The notes under the pieces are model-generated. The model saw only the letters and a list, made by a program, of their open reading frames with translations. It searched no databases and was not told where the DNA came from. A stretch of 64,000 bases of DNA. Origin: Candidatus Mediterraneibacter guildfordensis. Its GTDB lineage: Bacteria; Bacillota; Clostridia; Lachnospirales; Lachnospiraceae. Where the stretch lies: positions 62,001-126,000 of the forward strand of contig DXIS01000017.1 of the NCBI GenBank assembly GCA_019112735.1, in the 5' to 3' direction. A program made the position numbers and the translations under genes. Numbering within the stretch: the stretch's first letter is position 1; every line of letters starts with the position of its first letter. This document shows, in pieces, positions 8,398 to 15,129 of the stretch.

Positions 8398-8850
8398 TTA
8401 ATTCTTCTCATATATCTGCGACAGTTTTATGTAAAATGTGCTCAGCGCCTCGCAGTAGGCGTTTGAAACCGGGCAGATCATAGGGATCCGTCTGTCGGCG
8501 ATCATGATCTCGTTGTCAAAATGGATTATGTAGTCATACATGTATTTCAGAAATTCTTTATTGGTCGGTTTCCGGCTCCGGCCGGACCGGCTGAAGATGG
8601 TTTCGAGGAGTTCAGTGTTATGTGAATCCCATACGTGATTCACGACCGTGCGCATGTTCTTCTCTACACAGTTCCAGTTGGTGTGGAAGTGTTTTGCCAC
8701 ATCGAGGTACAGCGTTTTCGTGATGCATTCGATCCGTTCACTGTCCTCAAGAATGAGCAGTAACCCGTACACCACATAGTTGTAACCGGTGTAGGAGCGG
8801 CTGACTCCGAAGGAGTCCAGAGTATTGATGATAACTTTTTCATAATTCAT
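8398..8850 (-). CDS. Solitary Spo0A C-terminal DNA-binding domain protein
   Basis: A 150-residue protein beginning at an ATG preceded by AAGGAGGAAA. Residues about 10-115 align by eye with the Spo0A effector domain: YTGYNYVVYGLLLILED matches the first helices, LYLDVAKHFHTNWNCVEKNMRTVVNHVW matches the helix-turn-helix, and KPTNKEFLKYMYDYI matches the conserved KPTNSEFIALIAD end. There is no receiver domain, so phosphorylation control is absent. The tail (DNEIMIADRRIPMICPVSNAYCEAL) is not part of Spo0A. It is probably a sequence-specific transcription factor that may read 0A-like boxes. Its stop lies 7 bp from the convergent ATPase stop, in the same AT-richer patch. Confidence 0.8.
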   Translation of the reverse strand: MNYEKVIINTLDSFGVSRSYTGYNYVVYGLLLILEDSERIECITKTLYLDVAKHFHTNWNCVEKNMRTVVNHVWDSHNTELLETIFSRSGRSRKPTNKEFLKYMYDYIIHFDNEIMIADRRIPMICPVSNAYCEALSTFYIKLSQIYEKN

Positions 8851-8890
8851 CTGTATTTCCTCCTTATCTGATCAACCTGTCCTTACACCG

Positions 8891-8920
8891 ATATTATCGT
8901 AAAATGTAAAAATCTGTTAA
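8891..8920 (-). promoter_or_regulatory. Promoter of the Spo0A-domain gene
   Basis: Read on the minus strand: TTAACA (8920-8915), 18-bp spacer, TAATAT (8896-8891), about 40 bp upstream of the start codon. Confidence 0.6.
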
Positions 8921-8931
8921 ACAATAATAAG

Positions 8932-8965
8932 ATTTCGAACATTTTCGACTGAAAAGGTCGAAAAT
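8932..8965 (-). promoter_or_regulatory. Cluster of 0A-box-like sites
   Basis: Three near-copies of the Spo0A-box core (consensus TGTCGAA): GTTCGAAAT (minus strand, 8940-8932), AGTCGAAAAT (minus strand, 8950-8941) and GGTCGAAAAT (plus strand, 8956-8965). The last two form a perfect 9-bp inverted repeat with a 7-nt loop. The cluster sits 12 bp upstream of the -35 box of the Spo0A-domain gene. Binding is inferred. Confidence 0.5.
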
Positions 8966-8977
8966 CGGTCAAAAGAA

Positions 8978-9009
8978 AAATCCGGAAACCTGCACGGTTA
9001 CCGGATTTT
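8978..9009 (-). terminator. Terminator of tRNA-Ser
   Basis: On the minus strand AAATCCGGTAACC pairs with GGTTTCCGGATTT (12 of 13 bp) around a 5-nt loop and is followed by TTCTTTT. It lies 8 bp past the tRNA 3' end. Confidence 0.85.
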
Positions 9010-9016
9010 ATATTAG

Positions 9017-9102
9017 CGGAGACGGAGGGATTCGAACCCTCGTGCCCCGGAGGGCAAACGCATTTCGAGTGCGCCCCGTTATGACCACTTCGATACGTCT
9101 CC
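9017..9102 (-). tRNA. tRNA-Ser (anticodon CGA)
   Basis: An 86-nt class II tRNA on the minus strand. The 7-bp acceptor stem GGAGACG/CGTCTCC is perfect. The anticodon loop CTCGAAA gives CGA, reading the UCG codon. The long variable arm (GCCCTCCGGGGC region) and the T arm GAGGGTTCGAATCCCTC fit tRNA-Ser. The discriminator is G and no CCA is encoded. It is a single gene with its own terminator. Confidence 0.95.
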
Positions 9103-9125
9103 ATTTATTATGAGCTGTGCACGCC

Positions 9126-9154
9126 CTGTGGACGTCCACAGCTTTTTTATTATA
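9126..9154 (-). promoter_or_regulatory. Extended -10 promoter and 16-bp palindrome ahead of tRNA-Ser
   Basis: The minus strand shows TGATATAAT (-10 hexamer 9154-9149), an extended -10 form with no good -35. Between it and the tRNA lies the perfect palindrome CTGTGGACGTCCACAG (9126-9141). On the plus strand this palindrome is followed by CTTTTTTATT and would look like a terminator, but no plus-strand gene enters it. Confidence 0.45.
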
Positions 9155-9201
9155 TCAGAATCACTTCAAAAAGGAAACCCCCAATGTGAAAATACACCGG
9201 T

Positions 9202-10836
9202 TTAGTCGTCTTCCTCCGTCTGCACGGAATAAGTCTGTCTCTTTCTCGCCATCTCGTCGCTTTCCAGGTATTCATCATAGGTGGTGATCTTGTCGATCAG
9301 GTGTCCGCCCGGCACGATCTCCATGATCCGGTTTGCCGTGGTCTGGACGATCTGATGGTCTCTGGAAGTGAAGAGCAGTACGCCCGGGAATTTGATCATT
9401 CCGTTGTTGAGGGCAGTGATGGCTTCCATATCCAGATGATTGGTCGGCTCGTCCAGGAGCAGCACGTTTGCTCCGGAGATCATCATCTTGGAGAGCAGGC
9501 AGCGGACTTTCTCACCGCCGGAGAGCACTTTCAGCTTCTTCACGCCGTCCTCGCCGGAGAAGAGCATACGGCCAAGGAAGCCGCGGACGTAGGTGACGTC
9601 CTTTTCTTCCGAATACTGGGTGAGCCACTCGGTGATATTGTAGTCGCTGTCGAATTCGCCGCCGAAATCCTTCGGGAAGTAAGCCTGGGATGTAGTGACG
9701 CCCCATTTGTAAGTACCCTCATCCGGCTCCATCTCGCCGATCAGGATCTTGAAGAGCACGGTCTTGGCCAGCTCGTTGCTGCCCACGAATGCGACCTTGT
9801 CGTCATGTCCCAGGGTAAAGCTTATGTTGTCCAGGATCTTCTCGCCGTCGATGGCCTTTGACAGACCTTCAACCGTGAGAACTTCATTTCCAATCTCGCG
9901 GTTCGGGCGGAAGTCGATGTAAGGGTACTTCCGGCTGGACGGCTTGATCTCGTCAAGCTGGATCTTCTCCAGCGCACGCTTTCTGGAAGTCGCCTGCTTG
10001 GACTTGGAAGCGTTGGCGCTGAACCGGGAGATGAACTCCTGCAGCTCTTTGATCTTTTCTTCTTTCTTCTTGTTCGCCTCTTTCATCTGGCGGATCAGAA
10101 GCTGGCTGGACTCGTACCAGAAGTCATAGTTTCCGGTGTAGAGCTGGATCTTGCCATAGTCGATATCCGCAATCTGCGTACATACTTTATTTAAGAAGTA
10201 ACGGTCATGGGAGACCACGATCACGGTATTGTCAAAGTTGATCAGGAATTCCTCGAGCCATGCGATGGCGTCCAGATCCAGATGGTTGGTCGGCTCGTCC
10301 AGGAGCAGGATGTCCGGGTTGCCGAACAGTGCCTGTGCCAGCAGGACTTTGACCTTCTCCGGTCCGGTCAGATCCTTCATATATTTATAATGAAGCTCTG
10401 TATCGATGCCCAGGCCATTCAGAAGAGAAGCCGCGTCGGACTCCGCCTCCCAGCCGTTCATGGTGGCGAATTCCGCCTCCAGCTCGCTGGCTTTGATGCC
10501 GTCCTCGTCGGTGAAGTCCTCTTTGGCGTAGATGACCTCTTTCTCCTTCATGATCTCATAGAGTCTTGCATTTCCCATGATAACGGTGTCGAGCACCAGG
10601 AATTCATCATATTTAAAATGATCCTGCTGCAGGAAAGAAAGCCGCTCGCCCGGTGTAATGGCGATCTCGCCCTTTGTCGGCTCAAGCTGGCCGGAAAGGA
10701 TCTTCAGGAATGTAGATTTTCCCGCGCCGTTGGCGCCGATAAGGCCGTAGCAGTTGCCCTCGGTAAACTTAATATTCACGTCTTCAAAAAGCGCTTTTTT
10801 TCCTACGCGCAGCGTCACGTTGTTTGCACTGATCAT
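9202..10836 (-). CDS. ABC-F family ATPase (YbiT-like), two ABC domains
   Basis: A 544-residue soluble protein with two tandem ABC domains and no membrane segment, so it is of the ABC-F translation-factor type, acting on ribosomes rather than in transport. Domain 1 has the canonical Walker A GANGAGKST (residues 35-43) and Walker B ILLLDEPTNHLD but a degenerate signature, LTGPE. The interdomain linker is lysine-rich and helical (EANKKKEEKIKELQEF). Domain 2 has a degenerate Walker A, GSNELAKTV, but a canonical signature, LSGGE, and Walker B LLLDEPTNHLD. Since each nucleotide site combines one Walker A with the other domain's signature, one site is intact and one doubly degenerate. TAAGGAGAG precedes the start. 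Its role in antibiotic protection is not indicated. Confidence 0.9.
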   Translation of the reverse strand: MISANNVTLRVGKKALFEDVNIKFTEGNCYGLIGANGAGKSTFLKILSGQLEPTKGEIAITPGERLSFLQQDHFKYDEFLVLDTVIMGNARLYEIMKEKEVIYAKEDFTDEDGIKASELEAEFATMNGWEAESDAASLLNGLGIDTELHYKYMKDLTGPEKVKVLLAQALFGNPDILLLDEPTNHLDLDAIAWLEEFLINFDNTVIVVSHDRYFLNKVCTQIADIDYGKIQLYTGNYDFWYESSQLLIRQMKEANKKKEEKIKELQEFISRFSANASKSKQATSRKRALEKIQLDEIKPSSRKYPYIDFRPNREIGNEVLTVEGLSKAIDGEKILDNISFTLGHDDKVAFVGSNELAKTVLFKILIGEMEPDEGTYKWGVTTSQAYFPKDFGGEFDSDYNITEWLTQYSEEKDVTYVRGFLGRMLFSGEDGVKKLKVLSGGEKVRCLLSKMMISGANVLLLDEPTNHLDMEAITALNNGMIKFPGVLLFTSRDHQIVQTTANRIMEIVPGGHLIDKITTYDEYLESDEMARKRQTYSVQTEEDD

Positions 10837-10924
10837 ACTGATCTCTCCTTATAATAATATAAAATATAAAATCATAGCGCACCAACGCCTATATTACCAT
10901 GAAAATATACCAAAAGGCAAGGGG

Positions 10925-10953
10925 TTTCCGAACACATAAAAAAGGGGTATAAT
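10925..10953 (+). promoter_or_regulatory. Promoter of the patatin-ppk gene group
   Basis: TATAAT at 10948-10953 with a weak -35 (TTTCCG, 10925-10930) at 17 bp. It drives the patatin gene and probably ppk1 and galM behind it. Confidence 0.55.
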
Positions 10954-10963
10954 GTACCCATAA

Positions 10964-10992
10964 CAGTTCACCTGCTCAGCGCGGGTGAACTG
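10964..10992 (+). promoter_or_regulatory. Perfect 9-bp inverted repeat in the patatin leader
   Basis: CAGTTCACC (10964-10972) and GGTGAACTG (10984-10992) around 11 nt, starting 10 bp after the -10 box. It could be an operator at the transcription start or a 5' stabilising hairpin. No U-tract follows. Confidence 0.5.
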
Positions 10993-11022
10993 CGAACTGC
11001 ATATAGGAAAGAGGTAATTATA

Positions 11023-11886
11023 ATGTCTATAGAGAGAGCAACACTTGTACTGGAGGGCGGCGCCACCCGCGGTGTTTTCACTTCCGGCGTACTGGATTAT
11101 CTGATGGATCAGGACTTGTATATGTCCCATGTGATCGGGGTGTCGGCAGGCGCCTGCAATGCCGTGGATTATGTGTCGAAGCAGCCGCGGCGGACCCGGG
11201 ACTGTATGATTCCCGCAGATAAGGAGAACAGTTATTATTACGGCATCCGGGAATTTGTGAAAGAGAAGAGTTTGATGAATATGGATCTGATCTTTGACAA
11301 ATATCCGAATGAACTGTTCCCGTTTGATTTTGACACGTATTTTAATTCAGAGATCCACTGTGAACTGGTGACGACCAACTGCATCACAGGGAAAGCCGAA
11401 TATATGACGGAAGACCACGACCGGGACCGGCTCATGAAGATCTGCCGGGCTTCCAGCAGCATGCCGCTCCTTACGCCCATCGTCAATGTGGACGGAACGC
11501 CTTATCTGGACGGCGGACTGGCGGATTCGGTGCCCCTGGGACGGGCCCGGAAGCTGGGAAATAAAAAGATCGTTATCGTCCTGACCAAGAATCAGGGCTA
11601 CCGGAAGAAAGTCATATCCCCGGCGCTCCAGCGGGTATATAAGCGTGCATACAGATCTTATCCGAACCTGGTCCGGACCATTTTCCGGAGAAGTTTTGAA
11701 TATAATAAACTGATGAATCATATCGACCAGCTGGAAAAGGCGGGGAAGATCTTCGTGATCCGTCCCCAGGTGAAGCCGGTTTCCAGACTGGAGCGCAGCA
11801 AAGAGTCACTGGAGGCATTTTACGAGCACGGCTATCAGCATATGGAAGAGCGGATGGATGAACTCCGGGCTTTCCTGAAAGCGTAG
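11023..11886 (+). CDS. Patatin-like phospholipase family protein
   Basis: A 287-residue cytoplasmic or membrane-associated acyl hydrolase. The glycine-rich oxyanion loop GGATRGVFTSGVLDYL (residues 10-25) precedes the nucleophile elbow GVSAG at about residues 40-44 (Ser42). The second member of the Ser-Asp dyad is in DGGLADSVPL, near residue 163. These are the hallmark patatin motifs. The length fits the YjjU-type bacterial group, whose lipid substrates are poorly known. GAAAGAGGTAAT precedes the ATG. ppk1 follows after 29 bp with its own good ribosome site, so cotranscription is likely. Confidence 0.88.
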   Translation: MSIERATLVLEGGATRGVFTSGVLDYLMDQDLYMSHVIGVSAGACNAVDYVSKQPRRTRDCMIPADKENSYYYGIREFVKEKSLMNMDLIFDKYPNELFPFDFDTYFNSEIHCELVTTNCITGKAEYMTEDHDRDRLMKICRASSSMPLLTPIVNVDGTPYLDGGLADSVPLGRARKLGNKKIVIVLTKNQGYRKKVISPALQRVYKRAYRSYPNLVRTIFRRSFEYNKLMNHIDQLEKAGKIFVIRPQVKPVSRLERSKESLEAFYEHGYQHMEERMDELRAFLKA

Positions 11887-11915
11887 GATGCTGAAAATAA
11901 AGGAGAATAAACGAG

Positions 11916-14036
11916 ATGGGAAAACAGGAGATACTTGACTACACGCAGAACCGGGAGCTTTCATGGCTCCGGTTCAACCAGAGAGTGCTGGAAGAGGCGC
12001 GGGATGAGACGGTGCCTCTGATGGAGCGGATGAAGTTTGTGGCCATCTTCACCAGCAACCTGGACGAATTCTTCATGATCCGCGTGGGAAGCCTCTATGA
12101 CATGGCTGCGGCGGACAACCGGAAGCTGGATATCCGGTCCGGTATGACGGCAAGCCAGCAGCTGGACGCCATCTATGCGGCCGTGGCGCCCCTTTACAAA
12201 GAGCGCGACAAGACTTACGCGGAGATCAAGAAACAGCTGAAGCCCTACGGGGTGTGCGGGCTGGATCTGAAGGAACTGGAGCAGCAGGAGAAGAAGTATG
12301 TGAAGAAATATTTTAAGGAACAGATCCTGCCGGTCCTTTCTCCGCAGATCATCGATGCGAATCATCCGTTTCCCCACCTGATCAGCAAAGAGATCTATGT
12401 CGTGGCCAATCTGAAACAGAACAATAAGACTATGATGGGGATCGTTCCGGTCCCGGAATACATTTCCGATGTGCTCTATCTCCCGGGCCATGACATCCGC
12501 TATATCCGCATGGAGAAAGTGATCATGGAGTACCTGGACCTGGTGTTTGACCGGTATGAAGTGTCGGATAAGAACTATATCTGTGTGACCCGCAACGCAG
12601 ACATTTCTCCGGATGACGAGGCCTATGCGGACCACGATGATTTCCGGCATATCATGAAGGAAACGCTCCATAAGCGCAGGAGAATGGCGGTCGTGCGTCT
12701 GGAGACGGCCTCTCCCCTTGGCAAAGAGATGGAGAAATATTTCTGCAGCCGGTTCAAGATCACACCGCAGTGCATTTTCCGGACGAAGGTACCGATGAAG
12801 CTTGGTTTCATCTTTGCCATCGCTGACAAACTGCCGGAATCCATGAAGCGGGCGCTCACGGATGAGCCGTTCAGTCCGCAGCCGTCTTCCGCCCTGGCGG
12901 AGGGCAGTGTGATGGAGCAGGTGAAGCATAAGGACGTGCTGCTGTCATTTCCTTATGAGAGCATGGATCCTTTCCTGCAGCTGATCCGTGAGGCGGCGTC
13001 CGATCCGGATGTGATGACCATCAAGATCACCATCTACCGTCTGGCGAAAAAGGCCAGACTGGTGGAATACCTGTGCGCTGCAGCCGAGAACGGCAAGGAA
13101 GTGACGGCGCTGATCGAGCTGAGGGCGCGTTTTGACGAGCAGAACAATATCGACTGGTCGGAGCGTATGGAAGAGGCGGGCTGCCGGGTCCTTTACGGAT
13201 TCGAGGATTACAAGGTCCACTCCAAGCTCTGCCTGATCACATACCGGAATAAAAATGAGATCCGCTACATTACCCAGGTCGGGACCGGGAACTACAATGA
13301 AAAGACTGCGAAAATGTACACAGACTACTCCCTGATCACCGCCAACCAGGAGATCGGAGAGGATGCGGCTGTATTTTTCAAAAATATGTCCATCGGCAAC
13401 CTGGACGGCGTCTACGATCATCTGATCGTATCGCCCACCAGCCTGAAGCAGAAAGTCCTGTCCCTCATCGACGAAGAGATCCTCAAAGGCGACCAGGGGC
13501 GGGTGCTGATGAAAATGAATTCCCTGACGGATATGGATTTTATCCGCAAGGTGTCGGAGGCATCCAATGCCGGCGTGAAGGTGGACCTGATCGTGCGCGG
13601 GATCTGCTGCATCCTTCCGGGGATCCCGGGAAGGACGGAGAATGTGAGTGTTACGAGCATCGTAGGCCGGTATCTGGAGCACCCGAGGGTATTCGTGTTC
13701 GGCCGGGGAAGCGAGGCGAAAGTCTACATCGGATCGGCCGATATGATGACCCGGAATACAGAGAACCGGGTGGAGGTGGCCTGCCCCATCTTCGATCCGG
13801 AGATCCGCAGGAAACTGATCCATGATCTGAACATCATGCTTTCAGATAATGTAAAGGCAAGAAAGATGCTGAGCGACGGTACATACCGGAAAGTAACCCG
13901 GGGACCGGAACCGGTCAATGCCCAGGCTGCATTCATGAAAGAGGCGCTGAATGCGAGAAGACCTTCCGCAGCGGCGGGGACAAAAGAGAAACCGTCCTTC
14001 TTTAGCCGGCTGCTTGGCATATTCAGAAAGAAATAA
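11916..14036 (+). CDS. ppk1: Polyphosphate kinase 1
   Basis: A 706-residue enzyme that polymerises the gamma phosphate of ATP into polyphosphate at the inner membrane. The N-terminal domain opens with RELSWLRFNQRVLEEA, the family signature. The PLD-like catalytic domains carry the autophosphorylated His in DYKVHSKLCLITY (about residue 430) and the second conserved His in LEHPRVFVFGRG (about residue 588). VGTGNYNEKTAKMYTDYSL is also diagnostic. Length matches the family. The last 40 residues are basic and less conserved. The position after a patatin gene and before galM is not an arrangement I know; a stress or storage role is inferred. Confidence 0.96.
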   Translation: MGKQEILDYTQNRELSWLRFNQRVLEEARDETVPLMERMKFVAIFTSNLDEFFMIRVGSLYDMAAADNRKLDIRSGMTASQQLDAIYAAVAPLYKERDKTYAEIKKQLKPYGVCGLDLKELEQQEKKYVKKYFKEQILPVLSPQIIDANHPFPHLISKEIYVVANLKQNNKTMMGIVPVPEYISDVLYLPGHDIRYIRMEKVIMEYLDLVFDRYEVSDKNYICVTRNADISPDDEAYADHDDFRHIMKETLHKRRRMAVVRLETASPLGKEMEKYFCSRFKITPQCIFRTKVPMKLGFIFAIADKLPESMKRALTDEPFSPQPSSALAEGSVMEQVKHKDVLLSFPYESMDPFLQLIREAASDPDVMTIKITIYRLAKKARLVEYLCAAAENGKEVTALIELRARFDEQNNIDWSERMEEAGCRVLYGFEDYKVHSKLCLITYRNKNEIRYITQVGTGNYNEKTAKMYTDYSLITANQEIGEDAAVFFKNMSIGNLDGVYDHLIVSPTSLKQKVLSLIDEEILKGDQGRVLMKMNSLTDMDFIRKVSEASNAGVKVDLIVRGICCILPGIPGRTENVSVTSIVGRYLEHPRVFVFGRGSEAKVYIGSADMMTRNTENRVEVACPIFDPEIRRKLIHDLNIMLSDNVKARKMLSDGTYRKVTRGPEPVNAQAAFMKEALNARRPSAAAGTKEKPSFFSRLLGIFRKK

Positions 14037-14048
14037 AGGAGAGAAGAA

Positions 14049-15101
14049 ATGATGGAGAATCAGACAGTAACAACATTCGGAACGACGAAAGACGGGAAAG
14101 AGGCACAGCTCTATCTGCTGAAAAACCAGAAAGGAATGAAGGCTTATGTGTCAGACTTCGGGGCGTCGCTGGTGCGTCTGTTCGTTCCGGACAGAGACGG
14201 GAACATGGCGGACGTGGTGCTCGGATATGATGATGCCGCAGGATACGAGCGCGGCACGGCGGGAGTCGGTGCCACCGTTGGCAGGAATGCCAACCGGATC
14301 GGCGGGGCGTCGGTTGAGATCAACGGCGTAACCTATCCTCTTGAAAAAAATGACAACGGGAAAAACAATCTTCACAGCGGCAGTGATTATTATCAGAAGC
14401 GGATCTGGAACGTGGAAGACCGCGCGGACGACCGGATCACCTTCCTGCTCCACAGCCCGGACGGCGACCAGGGATACCCGGGCGCCCTGGATATGCGCGT
14501 GACTTATCATCTGGACGATGAGAATGCGCTGAGCATCCATTACGAGGCGGTGCCGGACCAGGATACCATCATCAATATGACAAATCACAGCTATTTTAAC
14601 CTGAACGGACACAACAGCGGGTCCGTGCTGGAACATAAAGTATGGCTCAATGCGGACAGCTTTACGCCGGCGGATGCAGAGTCTATCCCCACCGGCGAGA
14701 TCCGGAGTGTGGAGGGTACGCCGATGGATTTCAGGACAGCGAAAGAGATCGGAAAAGAGATCGATGCAGATTACGAACCGCTCCGTTTCGGCGGCGGTTA
14801 CGACCACAACTGGGTATTGAAAAACAACGGCAGATTTGCTAAAGTAGCAGAAGTGACGTCAGAAAAGAGCGGGATCCGGATGGAAGTATATACAGACCTT
14901 CCGGGCGTGCAGATGTACACCGCCAACTTCCTTGACCATGAGCCGGGGAAGGACGGGGCGGTCTATGAGAAACGAAGCGCGGTTTGTCTGGAGACCCAGT
15001 ACTATCCGGACGCCATCCATCATGACAACTTCCCGTCCCCGGTGTGCAGGAAAGGCATGAAATACGACAGCCGCACGGCATACCGTTTTCTGACGGATTA
15101 A
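14049..15101 (+). CDS. galM: Aldose 1-epimerase (mutarotase)
   Basis: A 350-residue cytosolic enzyme interconverting alpha and beta anomers of galactose or glucose. VGATVGRNANRIGGA contains the conserved Arg and Asn of the GalM fold. The catalytic acid His is in INMTNHSYFNL (about residue 178), and the base Glu lies near the C-terminus in VCLETQYYPDAIHHDNF. The enzyme feeds the Leloir pathway; galE lies 36 kb away and is not linked. The start 12 bp after ppk1, with AAGGAGAGAAG, suggests translation from the same message. A second ATG three bases downstream is an equally plausible start. Confidence 0.93.
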   Translation: MMENQTVTTFGTTKDGKEAQLYLLKNQKGMKAYVSDFGASLVRLFVPDRDGNMADVVLGYDDAAGYERGTAGVGATVGRNANRIGGASVEINGVTYPLEKNDNGKNNLHSGSDYYQKRIWNVEDRADDRITFLLHSPDGDQGYPGALDMRVTYHLDDENALSIHYEAVPDQDTIINMTNHSYFNLNGHNSGSVLEHKVWLNADSFTPADAESIPTGEIRSVEGTPMDFRTAKEIGKEIDADYEPLRFGGGYDHNWVLKNNGRFAKVAEVTSEKSGIRMEVYTDLPGVQMYTANFLDHEPGKDGAVYEKRSAVCLETQYYPDAIHHDNFPSPVCRKGMKYDSRTAYRFLTD

Positions 15102-15129
15102 TAAGAAAAGAGAACAGAAACAGACATCT

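Noticed and set aside
8978-9102. Duplicated tRNA-Ser 3' end (att site) marking an island
   Set aside because: No second copy of the tRNA end was found on the far side of the AT-rich patch.
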